NCBI GenBank assembly: GCA_951394045.1
Contig: OX595986.1
Span: forward strand, 372,001-436,000
Origin: Nitzschia sp. DOCU1
Taxonomy: Eukaryota > Bacillariophyta > Bacillariophyceae > Bacillariales > Bacillariaceae
Length of the DNA stretch: 64,000 bases
Reading direction: 5' to 3'
Below the pieces are notes generated by a model. It had not been told where the DNA came from. It did no database searches and was given only the letters and a program-made list of their open reading frames with translations. Below, one piece after another: positions 39,654 to 50,241 of the stretch. The first letter of the stretch is position 1. Each line of letters begins with the position of its first letter. The position numbers and the translations under genes are program-made.

Positions 39654-40688
39654 ATGGTACATAGCAATATTGTACAGTCTCCCTTTGTGGCAATGGCAGC
39701 TGCAGCCGTTACCGGTGCAGTCGTCTCCTACTACTTCTCATCGGTGTACCGTCAGGATCGTCCGTCCCGAACGAACGATTCCTCTCCCCCCAGCAGCATC
39801 AGCATCCCCGCGCAACTCTTGATATCACCCTATGCGAAAGAGCTCAAATTAGCCGTGCATCTAGCACATCAAGCCGGAGCCAACATGAAGGGGTATATCC
39901 ACGCGAAAGGAACGGCCGACGAATCCAACTTTGACCTGGGAATTGAGACGAAATCCAATGACGCTGACTTTTGCACCAAAGTGGATATCGAAAATGAAAA
40001 GCTCATTATGGAAGGTATACACTCTACCTTTCCTACTCATGATATCATCGGGGAAGAGACGGTCGGGACTGACAGTCTTCCAGAACTTAGGCAAGAAACT
40101 CCGACTTGGATCATTGACCCTATTGATGGAACGACCAACTTTTCGCAAGGAATCGCCATGACGTGCATCAGTATTGGATACTGTGTGGACGGTAAACCTG
40201 TCATGGGTGTTGTGTATGCTCCAGCGACCGAGGAGTGGTACCTTGCAGTGTCCGGCCATGGGGCCTTTTGTAATGGGGTCAGGATTCAACAACAACAACG
40301 AGCCCCCAAGAAATCCTTGGAACGCGCCGTGGTGTGTTGTGAATTTGGATATTCTCGAAAGCAGCATGAAATTGATGCCATGTTGGGGGCTGTTTCCAGA
40401 ATTCTACAACATGGATGTAGGGCGATTCGGCAACTGGGGAGTGGCGTTTTGGACTTGTGCTACGTGGCGACTGGACGACTAGATGTGGTGTATGCCGGAA
40501 TCGTAAACGAAGGCTGGAAGCCGTGGGACTATGCGGCTGGATTTGTTATCTGCCAAGAAGCGGGATGCATCATGGAAACGATCCACCAAGTGCCGGGTGA
40601 GCCATTCGACCTCTATGGAAAATCGATTCTATGCGGAGTCAGTCGAGAAGTAGTTGATGATCTGCGGCAGGTTTTGCTTGCGCGATAG
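39654..40688 (+). CDS. Inositol monophosphatase family enzyme, membrane-anchored
   Basis: The ATG at 39654 (GCCATGG) gives 344 residues. A hydrophobic N-terminal segment (FVAMAAAAVTGAVVSYYF) may be a membrane anchor or signal. The catalytic part has all Mg2+ site motifs of the family: GEE near IIGEETVG, DPIDGTTNF (Asp-Pro-Ile-Asp) and WDYAAG in the C-terminal third, the last also binding metal. The family removes phosphate from inositol phosphates, and some members act on other sugar or nucleotide phosphates. All key residues are kept, so it should be active. No intron is needed. Confidence 0.9.
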   Translation: MVHSNIVQSPFVAMAAAAVTGAVVSYYFSSVYRQDRPSRTNDSSPPSSISIPAQLLISPYAKELKLAVHLAHQAGANMKGYIHAKGTADESNFDLGIETKSNDADFCTKVDIENEKLIMEGIHSTFPTHDIIGEETVGTDSLPELRQETPTWIIDPIDGTTNFSQGIAMTCISIGYCVDGKPVMGVVYAPATEEWYLAVSGHGAFCNGVRIQQQQRAPKKSLERAVVCCEFGYSRKQHEIDAMLGAVSRILQHGCRAIRQLGSGVLDLCYVATGRLDVVYAGIVNEGWKPWDYAAGFVICQEAGCIMETIHQVPGEPFDLYGKSILCGVSREVVDDLRQVLLAR

Positions 40689-40747
40689 CTGGAGGAAACG
40701 CTTATAATCGTTAATAGTAGCGTCGCCTCTTTTTCATTCTGAGCTAG

Positions 40748-43700
40748 CTAGGAATGAGTCAAGGAATTGTGTCGTTTGACGGCCCGTAAGCCGCTCCTGT
40801 GATGGCTGTCTGACATGGTGCGCACATAAGACATCTCAAGCTCGGACTGAAGGTCTCTCGGTGAGCCTGCACTCCGGCTACTGGCGACACTTTTATTTCC
40901 AGGAGAATAGGGAATAACCAACGAATCATCATCATCTGAGTCAGTTGTTTCGACTGCAAGGTACCGGCCTGGTTTGCCAAAATACCTCCGCAACACGGTG
41001 TTGCACACGTGCCGGTAGGCATGGCAGACTTGCGCCAAACAGGAGAACAAGGAAAGGAAAAAGAAAATAACTGAAGTTTCGTAGAGAATGCGGAAGATCA
41101 GCAGATATGGTGTCATAGCGATTGGTCCGTAGTAGTTGACATTGTCGTCGTAAACTTGAGTACCAATGGTCCACGAAGAAATGACTCGGGCCTTGGTGTA
41201 CGGGGCCATTTTTTCGACCAGCCGGGCGCCGAAATCGGGATGTTCTAGAATCCCGTTAGCCATTTCAACGGCGTCTTTGGCCAAGGGATAAAGATCAGAG
41301 GGGTTGCATGTAAATGTCTGCTTGGGCGTTCGGAACGGTTGTGTTAGATTTTGCCAAAGGACTCCGACTTCTTGAAGTAGCTGGCGGCTCGTGAATGGCA
41401 CTTCTTCTTCCTGTAGATGTCGCTGTTTACTGCGATGAGATATCTTTTGGACTTTAGGATTTGAGATGGATACTTGAAGAATCAACTGGATGCCATTAGG
41501 TGGGCGTTCTTGTCGGACGTCAGCAAACTTTTCGTCCGATTCATCTAGGTCGGAATCGTCAAGCCACGGTCTCACAACCAAAACGTCAACGTCCCCTTCA
41601 TTGAAAAGTCGTCGACGAGCTGCAATACTTGAAAACTCTGGCAAGTGCGAAACGCGTGTGAACTCTTCTTGGAAGTGTTCCAAAGAACTCAGCGTCCACT
41701 CGTCATGTTGCTGTGCCGAGGGAGTTTCCAACACCAATATCGCATGTACCAAGAAGGGAACCATGCAGGGATCTGTTCTTCCACATGCGTCGACGTGGCA
41801 TTCACGAGAAGACCTAGAGGTTTCTTTGCATATACCTTCATTTGAGATGGCAGAGACCAAACGAGATTGCTTGCAGTCGAAATCACAGGCACTCCAGAAG
41901 TTATCGCCACATCCGTCGCCTTTCTTGATTTCAGCATTGGAGGAGTCTTCTGATTTCAAGGAGTCCAGCTTCTCGTCCTTGGTCTTATAGTATTCAATGA
42001 CTTCCATGCAAGGAACTTGACAGGGTCTTTCTTCGGTGCAGAGTCCATCCAATGTGCACTGGACAACTGGATCGTCTCGTTGATTTGGATTCTTTTGTTC
42101 CAGACTCAACTCCTTTGCGACTCGTTGACAAGAATCCGGATCGCTTCCGGGTGCTTCTATTACTCTAGTCCATACTTCCGCGCCCAATACTTGAACGTTG
42201 TCGGGGCGATCGGAAGCCTGGCAGATAGCGACGTCCAACGACTCCATGCATGTCGTGGTCAAAATAGGAGGCCCCATGACGCATTGACCTTGCCGATACG
42301 TCTCACTCGCATAATTGACTTTTTCTTCCCGAGGATCAATCAAATCATACTCACAACTTGATTGAGAAAAGCCAATGCGGGAATGTTGCCAATCAAAGAG
42401 GACATTGTGACCTTGCATGGCGTTGGCTCCCAAAACACCACCACGACTTTCTGTAAAATACAGACGCGATGTATACAGTTTGAGAGTCGGGCTGTATTCC
42501 ATATAATGTTCCGCTGGAATTGCTAGTAGCACATCGTATTTGCGTTGCGGATCGAGACGTCCTACTTGCCCCAACACAATAGGAGCATCCGGCAGGGGAG
42601 TTGTACTGGTGGTCATTCCTCCCGCAGGCCCAGTTGCCGCGGCTGCCTGGCACTGAATCAAAATGGTGGGCAGACTCCGTAGTTGTGATAATGTCAAGTA
42701 GACGGGAGAATGCGTGTACTCCATACCCGTCACTTGCTTCCAAACCTTGACAAAGGCCGGCATGGCATTGGCATTGAGATATGTATCTGTAGTTCCACTA
42801 TCGACAATTACTCCCTTGCCTGAATTCACTTCGACCACATCCACTGGAACTCTGACAATACTCTGCAAGAGTTCGTCGGAAGCGGTATGATCCAACAAGA
42901 ATTGTGTCCCGCCATTCTTGGCCACATAAATGTTCTGGACATAGACCGTAAACCAACCATACGGTTGCGTGTTGCGGGCAAAGACCATGGGCGAGATATC
43001 CAGTGTGGATGATACTCCTCCCAGAGTCATACTCCCCGCCGTTACACCTCTCTTGGAAGTCCCCATTTCCTTGCGAAAGCACATGGCAAACATGTTGTAT
43101 TCCAATTTGCCCTTGTTATATAATTGTTTGGGCAGCGTTGTTTCGTGCGCCGACATGCCCATGATGCCATCGGCTAGTTGCGTAATAAACAAGCCCGTTT
43201 CATGCTGCAGACATCCAAACATAAATGGAAGTGAATACTGTCGATCCAAGGGATTAGCCGCCTCCAACACGTCCGGTCCTCCAGCATACAGCACATCCCG
43301 GGCTTGATAGGCTTTCCAGGAACTCCCTTCGGTATACGATTGAGTAAAATGGCAACGATTGCCCTGACTTGAAAAAGAAGTGGGGTTGTTGATCGATGAC
43401 GTTTCTTTTGTTTCTGTTGCGGCGCTGCAAGTCGCATGTTCTTGACATTCCGAAGGACAAAGTAGAGAATGAAAAGTTTGCGACTGGCCTGGATCAAAGT
43501 AGGGATCCGTATGATGTTCTTGACCACAATCTTGGCAACCTACACATGGGAAGGCAGTAAAGTGACTTCCTGTATCGACAATGACTGACTGGCGTTGCGG
43601 GATGGGCGATCCAACCCAAAGGTGTACATAGTGCGTTCCGTATCCCTGAGATAGCGGAATTCCCTGATAGTGATTGTATTGACCACCCAGTAGCAACGAT

Positions 43701-44263
43701 TTGTCGCTGGGTTGAAGCTGCCGCCGTATTCTAGAAGTAAGATTTGTGTCCGAGGGTGCCGGAGAGGGTGCTGATGAGATATTGACATCACTGATAGTGC
43801 TGTCGATTGAAATTTCGACAGTAACGGCAGGCCAGGGCATGTGCGTATAATTCCCATGCCAATGAGCATGTAGCTCCTCCCCATGTTCGAAGCGCAGCTT
43901 TCGCTCATATCGCGATAAATGTCGATATTGAACGAATTCATGGTAGGCCCGAGCTTCGACCGTGTCATTCATGCCATCCCCAGAAGGAGGGTGCAATGTC
44001 GCATAGACCGCCCTGACGCGAGGGTGAAACCAGATTTTGGGCGGATCTTCATGAATCGACGCCTTTTTCAGTCTTCGCCGTTGTCGTTCTTCGGCAATTG
44101 AGGCTGTGGGTCGCATATCCAATCTTTGAACAGGAGGTGGAAGTATACTGGCAAAAGTTGCCACTGAAAGTCGTATTTTCGATTGCAAAGTGACAAGAAA
44201 AAGAAGAAATCCGGGTAGAATTGTTCCCACTACGGCGACTACCGGTAGCCTCAACATCCTCAT
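40748..44263 (-). CDS. Plasmepsin-V-like aspartic protease with thrombospondin-like module
   Basis: The 1171-residue single-exon protein has an N-terminal hydrophobic segment (VVAVVGTILPGFLLFLV) for ER entry. A pepsin-like aspartic protease spans about 210-635: first site VIVDTGSHFTAFPC (Asp230), second VIVDSGTTDTY (Asp488). Between them the Cys-rich insert PCVGCQDCG...CPSEC...C is like that of plasmepsin V and nepenthesin-type enzymes. Residues about 785-835 form a thrombospondin type 1-like module (FWSACDFDCKQSR, CKETSRSSRECHVDACG). A C-terminal transmembrane helix (VIFFFLSLFSCLAQV) and cytoplasmic tail follow. The layout suggests a membrane protease of the secretory pathway with a protein-binding module. 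Both catalytic Asp residues are present. Confidence 0.85.
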   Translation of the reverse strand: MRMLRLPVVAVVGTILPGFLLFLVTLQSKIRLSVATFASILPPPVQRLDMRPTASIAEERQRRRLKKASIHEDPPKIWFHPRVRAVYATLHPPSGDGMNDTVEARAYHEFVQYRHLSRYERKLRFEHGEELHAHWHGNYTHMPWPAVTVEISIDSTISDVNISSAPSPAPSDTNLTSRIRRQLQPSDKSLLLGGQYNHYQGIPLSQGYGTHYVHLWVGSPIPQRQSVIVDTGSHFTAFPCVGCQDCGQEHHTDPYFDPGQSQTFHSLLCPSECQEHATCSAATETKETSSINNPTSFSSQGNRCHFTQSYTEGSSWKAYQARDVLYAGGPDVLEAANPLDRQYSLPFMFGCLQHETGLFITQLADGIMGMSAHETTLPKQLYNKGKLEYNMFAMCFRKEMGTSKRGVTAGSMTLGGVSSTLDISPMVFARNTQPYGWFTVYVQNIYVAKNGGTQFLLDHTASDELLQSIVRVPVDVVEVNSGKGVIVDSGTTDTYLNANAMPAFVKVWKQVTGMEYTHSPVYLTLSQLRSLPTILIQCQAAAATGPAGGMTTSTTPLPDAPIVLGQVGRLDPQRKYDVLLAIPAEHYMEYSPTLKLYTSRLYFTESRGGVLGANAMQGHNVLFDWQHSRIGFSQSSCEYDLIDPREEKVNYASETYRQGQCVMGPPILTTTCMESLDVAICQASDRPDNVQVLGAEVWTRVIEAPGSDPDSCQRVAKELSLEQKNPNQRDDPVVQCTLDGLCTEERPCQVPCMEVIEYYKTKDEKLDSLKSEDSSNAEIKKGDGCGDNFWSACDFDCKQSRLVSAISNEGICKETSRSSRECHVDACGRTDPCMVPFLVHAILVLETPSAQQHDEWTLSSLEHFQEEFTRVSHLPEFSSIAARRRLFNEGDVDVLVVRPWLDDSDLDESDEKFADVRQERPPNGIQLILQVSISNPKVQKISHRSKQRHLQEEEVPFTSRQLLQEVGVLWQNLTQPFRTPKQTFTCNPSDLYPLAKDAVEMANGILEHPDFGARLVEKMAPYTKARVISSWTIGTQVYDDNVNYYGPIAMTPYLLIFRILYETSVIFFFLSLFSCLAQVCHAYRHVCNTVLRRYFGKPGRYLAVETTDSDDDDSLVIPYSPGNKSVASSRSAGSPRDLQSELEMSYVRTMSDSHHRSGLRAVKRHNSLTHS

Positions 44264-44904
44264 TGCCCCAGATTTCCTACACTTGAAATAACAAAATCAG
44301 AGACTCTTCCATGCTCAGAAATACAAGGGATTCGATCAAGACTGGACAACGACAACAACAACACCTGTGAAACGAAGTCCTTCAATGCGATAGTCAGCAG
44401 AAGCAGTTTCCCTCCGCTCTGTCGGTGGCAGACTCTCTCACCAGTCCCCATAGAGAGCGCACGCCATGGCGCCAAAACCTTGAGTGGAGGACCATTTCAG
44501 TCGCACCAGTCAACTTACCGAACAGTTAATGTTATTCCTCAAGGCGGGAGATAAAGAAGGGCATATACTAAGGCATATGCTTGCGAGTTTTTTCGCGATA
44601 ATTTGAACGGCGAAGTATGGCCGGCGGCAACCACTTCTTTCCATGTTTCTAATCTTTTTACTCGATAGAGCTGCGAGAGGTGGTCGTCATTCGGTGGATC
44701 TGATTGTGAGCATCCAACGACCACTTTCATCTTCCTGGGCTAGATTAACACCACTGTTTGAATTCAACACAGCAATACTCTTGGTTTCCTTTTCTGAACC
44801 AGTGGCACATCTCTGACCGCTTGGAACCAGGGCAACAAAGTGATTCTGCCGTCCTCATTTTTTCACCTGATTCGCCCGTTGGCGGCCCCCCACACTTCGT
44901 CATC
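44264..44904. other. Divergent region between protease and BSD-like gene
   Basis: The two genes start outward from here, so the region must carry both promoters. The reading frame of the plus-strand gene extends back to 44758, so the start of that gene may lie within. The palindrome CTACCGGTAG nearby (44239-44248) is inside the protease's coding sequence. Confidence 0.45.
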
Positions 44905-47025
44905 ATGGCATCACCTTCTTCTGTCTTGCATTGGAACCCTGTATTAAGAGTCCGGGCTATGACGGAACTGGACGACCGTCGACATCGCGAATCGACGTAC
45001 ACTACACCTTTGCATCGGACCAATGACATGAAAGATTTTCTCCAAGATTTTTATCGCAATGTCTATACGCCACAAAAGAAGGAATTCTACCAACAAGAGC
45101 GTCAGCGATATCCTATTTTGGACATATTTTATCAACAACTTTGTGGTTCACAAGTGAGTTTTGAAGATTTTTGGCAACGTTATGAATATCGTTGTTGTCA
45201 TTTGGAACGAGTGGCCGAAGAAATTGCGGAGCAGGATGCTGAAACGCGAAAGAAGGTGGCGTCGAGTATTCAGGGAGTTTGGAATGCGGTAGTACTTTCA
45301 CCAAAGTCTCCTGAACGCATTCAAAATCCGGCTCTAGGGGATCGTAAGTCTTTGGATACGCCATTGAATGTGGATCCAAAGGACACGGCGCAGCGGGCAT
45401 TGGATGACGCTATGAAATCCTTTCAGGATGTTTGGGCTGTCATGACGAACGCGGCTAATAGTAGCACACCCCAAAAGGATTCTTCAAGCGAGCCTGTTGC
45501 GTTGGAGAAAGAAGGCAAGGAGGAGCAATTGCTCAAATCAGAAGTGGCCAGACTTCGGGCACTGGAACTGGCACGTATGCAAGTCGAAGAAGAACGGAAA
45601 CTCAAAGCGAAATTACGATTGGAGCAAGCCGAGATCTTAGCCAAAGCAGAAGAAGAAGCCCAACGATTACGGGAAGAAGAGGAGGCTCGTCTTCAGCCGC
45701 AAGAAAGCTTTGACAGCACTGGAAGCAGCATTAAGGACGAAGCAGCATATTCGGAAGTAGATTCTTCCGAATCATCGTCGCCTGACGAAGATACGGCAGT
45801 ACCCAGGGAATCGACTGGTTCTGGAAAGGCCAAAAAATGGAAGAAACGATTGGCACAGAAGCGTGACCAACGACGCGGAAGTGCCACGGGCGAGATCAAC
45901 GCGTCCATTCCGCCCGCTGCTGGAGCGGTGGAAGCATCCGACGAGATTGTGGTGGTGGAATCAAGCACATCCAGCGATGCTCAAATATCCGAGAATCCAA
46001 GCGCCGATACGGCTACAAAGGCCAAGGGACGAAAATCGGAAAAATGGAAGCAGCGGATTGCGTCCAAACGCGCCGACCGAAACGGCATTGCAGCCGAACC
46101 CAAGGAAGACACGAGTGCAGATTTGTCCTCGCACGCGGTTCCGCCCGATACTGACGCCCAGGCACCATCACAAGCCATTTCAAAAGCGAGCCATGCGAAT
46201 GTGGGTGAATCATCCGTCGAGGTGTCGATCGCTACTAGAGAAGTCCCTGATGTACCCTTGCGTACTCCCGAACAGACGTTGCAAGATTCTTCCATACAGG
46301 AATCCTCGCCGATAAAAAGGCAAGACGAGGAGCCCGCCACGGCGCCATCAGTGGAAGGTGTTGCTTTGATCGAAACGGAGAGGACGATTGAGCTCTCAAG
46401 TGCTGACATATTGGAGGATGCCACCGAGAACGCCACATCTTTGCGACCCCCTCCACTAGGTGATGTTGGTGGAGACTCTCTAGGTACGGCTCCAACAAGC
46501 ATTCAGGATTCTTCACTTAGTACATCGAAGGAAGTTGAAGAGAAGATATTAGTCGAGGGACCAGTCCTCGATTCTGCCGTTTTAATATCACAACCCCCCA
46601 TTTCTTCCGAAGTCGTTCGAAACCCACAAGTACCCGAATTTGATGTTGCAGGCAAATCAGCAGCCCGCCATGAACAGGATAGTAACCTGGACACCAACAC
46701 GTTGGAACCGACGACGAGGAGTATCATCGCGCCTCAACAAGAAGATACGGCTGACGTAGAAAAAAGAGGCTTGCCCAGCTTGACATTTTCGCCCCAAATC
46801 AAACCGCTAAGGGGAAAACTCGACATGGAAAGTGAAAACGACGCCGCACTCGAAGTTGTTAAGGACAGCCGTGACGAGAAGATAAATATGGCCAAGATTG
46901 ACGATACCAGGAGCAGTCACCAGAAGATCGCCCTTGCTGAGCCAAATGGTGATTCCCCGTACTATGATGATAACGATGCCAAGAACGTCAAATGTGACGT
47001 CTGTACGGCCTGTACTATTATGTAA
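44905..47025 (+). CDS. BSD-like protein with basic repeats and C-terminal CaaX box
   Basis: The ATG at 44905 (ATCATGGC) gives about 706 residues; an upstream ATG at 44758 would add 49. Residues about 40-110 include QVSFEDFWQRYEYR, resembling the conserved FW..Y of BSD domains. A charged coiled coil follows (EEQLLKSEVARLRALELARMQVEE). Two basic modules repeat: KAKKWKKRLAQKRDQRRG and KGRKSEKWKQRIASKRADRN. The rest is acidic Ser/Glu-rich and probably disordered. The last residues are CDVCTACTIM, and CTIM is a CaaX box with further cysteines upstream. This predicts prenylation and perhaps palmitoylation, placing the protein on a membrane. The function is unknown. Confidence 0.65.
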   Translation: MASPSSVLHWNPVLRVRAMTELDDRRHRESTYTTPLHRTNDMKDFLQDFYRNVYTPQKKEFYQQERQRYPILDIFYQQLCGSQVSFEDFWQRYEYRCCHLERVAEEIAEQDAETRKKVASSIQGVWNAVVLSPKSPERIQNPALGDRKSLDTPLNVDPKDTAQRALDDAMKSFQDVWAVMTNAANSSTPQKDSSSEPVALEKEGKEEQLLKSEVARLRALELARMQVEEERKLKAKLRLEQAEILAKAEEEAQRLREEEEARLQPQESFDSTGSSIKDEAAYSEVDSSESSSPDEDTAVPRESTGSGKAKKWKKRLAQKRDQRRGSATGEINASIPPAAGAVEASDEIVVVESSTSSDAQISENPSADTATKAKGRKSEKWKQRIASKRADRNGIAAEPKEDTSADLSSHAVPPDTDAQAPSQAISKASHANVGESSVEVSIATREVPDVPLRTPEQTLQDSSIQESSPIKRQDEEPATAPSVEGVALIETERTIELSSADILEDATENATSLRPPPLGDVGGDSLGTAPTSIQDSSLSTSKEVEEKILVEGPVLDSAVLISQPPISSEVVRNPQVPEFDVAGKSAARHEQDSNLDTNTLEPTTRSIIAPQQEDTADVEKRGLPSLTFSPQIKPLRGKLDMESENDAALEVVKDSRDEKINMAKIDDTRSSHQKIALAEPNGDSPYYDDNDAKNVKCDVCTACTIM

Positions 47026-48107
47026 AATAACTCAGCACCAGCATTGCCAGTTCAACAATAATTGAATTCAGATTGCGATGCTGGTGAACCCATAATAAAC
47101 TACCAATATCTTTCTATTACTGGATATTGAGGAGCCAAATTGTGAGGATGGCTTGAGTCGACAGTACCAACGTACGGGTAGTAGTGGTACAAGGGTTTGA
47201 CTAGTTGGACTTTCGATGCAGCAAGACCTACTACCGTTAGTAGCCTGGAGCTCGTGCGCCTTGAGTCCCCGATAGTACGTCAGAAAAATGCGAAGGGTGT
47301 CAATAAAGAAAATGAAGTTTGTCGAGGAAGCGAAACAAGAACCCTTGCAGAAACCGCGAAGGATATTTCTTACATAGGTGGCATTGCCATGCCTTCGGAC
47401 GTTCTTATGTATCTGAATGTCTTGTCTGTGTCTGACTAAACGCACCGACCCCTATTAGCACATGGAAGGTGTTCGAAGAAGCGTCAGAAGGGCAAGATAT
47501 CAGTACAGCGAATTTCATCTCTGACACCAGTAAATTGAAGTCGGGCATGACAAACCTAAGGTAGACGTATACTCCGTACAGAATCTACGAGCGGAGCTCG
47601 AACTGAGTCAGACATGCGAAATCCCTTCCGTTCTGCATGAAATAGCGGCATTGCAATTAAGCGCCGGGGCAGCAAACCGCGGCGGAACATGTCGAAACTA
47701 TGAATAGAATGAAGAACTATGATCTCTCAAGCCGTTGGCTGGCTTCACAACTCGTTGCTTTACCCACTATTAATAGACCTCTTGGGAAAATTCCGTGACA
47801 CGATCGAGAAGACTATCTGTATCTTTTCCTCATCTTTTTCGTGCGAGGAACCCAACCGACCGACGAAATTTCTGAAATCATATCCACAACCTTTTGGAAC
47901 ATCGCATAAATTTCAAAGCAGCAGGTCATCAACTGTCACTGCTAGTCGGTCAAAGGTATGTTCAACTCCTTCCCATCGATCTATTACTGTTTTGATCTTC
48001 TGGGGTTTTGATACGAAGACAATGCTAACTTTTGTCGCTCGTCGTAATTGCAATGATTGTTCCCCAGCAGAATTATTAATCTGTCGTTGACCGAGTGAAA
48101 GAACAAA
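47026..48107. other. Intergenic before the SLC6 pair
   Basis: About 1.1 kb with no supported gene. Short frames on both strands overlap and match nothing. Confidence 0.4.
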
Positions 48108-50241
48108 ATGTCGGAAACCCAGGAAACCCCGCAAGTCAAAGAGACTAAACGCTATGCCACCTTTGGGACCGAAGTGTCCGATGATGGCTCGGAGGGCGAT
48201 CGCGACCGCTGGCCATCTAGGACGGCCTTCTACTTGGCGGCAATTGGAAGTGCTGTCGGCTTTGGAAACGTCTGGCGTTTCCCTGCCCTCGCCAAGGACT
48301 ACGGAGGTGGTGCCTTCTTCATTCCTTACTTGATGGCACTCTTCATCGTCGGTCTCCCAGTGTTGATCCTTGAGATTTCTCTCGGTCAATACCACCAGAC
48401 TGGAAACGTGGGTGTGTTTGGTAGCTTCCACGCCAGATTTCGTGGTATTGGAGTTTCCAGTGTTGCTTCAGGCTACATGCTTGTCGTCTACTACAGCATG
48501 CTTCTGGCTTGGGTTTCTCGTGCCTTTTTCGAATCTTGGTCTCCGGAAGCTCCCTGGACCAACGAAGGTGTTACTGGCGAAGAAGCTGTCACCTATTTCA
48601 CAAATGTAAGTCATTGCCCCCTGATGATACGAAATTGAGGCGTTCGAAGACAATGGCATCAGCATATTCTAACTTTGCGTCGCTTAATATCAAATGATGC
48701 AGCAAATCATTGGAATGGAAACCCTTGGGCCGGACCTTCGTCCTACTCGCATCGTCGGGCCAAACGTCGGCTACTCGGTACTGGTTTGGTTCTGCATTTG
48801 GGCCTGCCTTGCTTTCGGTCTCAAGTGGACCGGCCGCATCGCGTACATCTCCATGGGACTACCCATCTTGCTTCTTTTCGTCTTTTTGATTAAAGCCTGT
48901 ACCTTGGAAGGAGCCTCGGAGGGTATCCAAGCTTACATTGGAGAATGGGACATGAGCGTGTTGACGGAGCGACCCGACGTTTGGAGTACCGCCGTCTCGC
49001 AAATTTTCTTTTCGTTGTCAGTCACCTTCGGAACGATGACGGCCTATGGTAGTGGTTGCCCCCGCGGCGAGCCCGCGTTTACCAACTCCGTCGTTGTCGG
49101 TATCTCCAACTCGATGTTCTCCATCATTTCCGGTTTCGCCGTCTTTGCCGCCATGGGTCACTTGGCCTGGCAGTCAGGCGTCTCCGTTGACGAAGTCCCC
49201 TACGCAGGATTCAGTTTGGTCTTTGGAACCTGGCCCGTTGTATTTGGATCACTCCCAGGAGGCCAACACTGGGTCCGCCTGCTTTTCTTTGATCTTTTCC
49301 TTCTCGGAATCGACTCGGCCTTCTCCATCCTGGAAGGTCCCCTAACAGTCGTCCTGGATAGGGCCGGGTTTGAAAAGTTCCCCAAGTGGAAGATGGCAGG
49401 CGCTTTCTCTATCGTTGCCTTCCTGCTCAGTCTCATTTATGCCACTGACGCTGGCCTCATCTTCTTGGACACTATCGACTTTTACATCAACTTTGTGCTT
49501 CTGTTGATTGGATTTTTCGAGTCGTTTGGGGCTGGATGGGTTTATCACATTGAACATCAGATCGCAAGTCTTGGAGCCCACGCTGTTGTCAGTTACATGT
49601 TCACCAACTTTGGATCTATCATCGTCGCTTGTGGACTTTGGTTCGGACTTGAGTCTAGCAAGGCCGTATGGGGCGGATTCCTCGGCCTGTTCTTGTGCTA
49701 CTTTGCAGGTTGGGGTGTTACTTGCTTTATTCTCTCCAAGAAGATGGCCGAAGAACCCGGCAAGTGGACGTGGAAAACCATCCTGTACGAGTTGTGCCTC
49801 AAGAACGTTATGGATCTTCGCGATGAGCTCTCGGCCGTGGTTGGATACATGCCCTGGTTGTGGGCCTTTGCCATGAAGAATCTCATCCCGCACATTCTGT
49901 TGGTTCTGTTCATCAACCTTGCCCAATCGAGCACTGCTGACGGCGAGTCTCTGTTTGGACACTACGGAGGATACGTTCCATGGCCATTCCAAGTTTTGGG
50001 CATCTTATGTGTTGTCTTTGCCGCTTGCCTTATTTTGGTCGGAGCGGCCGTGCCTCGTTTGTTTGAACCCTATGACATTCCATACCGCAAGGCCTTGGAA
50101 GCCGCCCAGGCTCTGCAAAAGCAACTTGAGGACGACACTGAGACTGGTGCAAAGAAGGATGCTTCTGACGAAGAAGGAGAAGAGGTTGCACCGAAAGGAG
50201 ACGAGAATGAAGCAGTTGCTTCTGCCGAAGCTGAGGCTTAG
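48108..50241 (+). CDS. SLC6-type sodium:neurotransmitter symporter family transporter, copy 1
   Basis: Exons are 48108-48605 and 48703-50241 with a 97-nt intron (GTAAGT to ATGCAG), giving 678 residues. The N-terminus is short and charged (RDRWPSR). Transmembrane helix 1 carries the family signature GSAVGFGNVWRFP, where Na+ and substrate bind in LeuT-fold proteins. GGGAFFIPYL and ISLGQYHQTGNVGVF follow as in the family. About 12 hydrophobic segments are present. The C-terminus is acidic and Lys-rich (EEGEEVAPKGDENEAVASAEAEA). The family moves amino acids or related amines with Na+; the substrate is not readable. A close copy lies 3.2 kb downstream. Intron position is the same in both. Confidence 0.9.
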
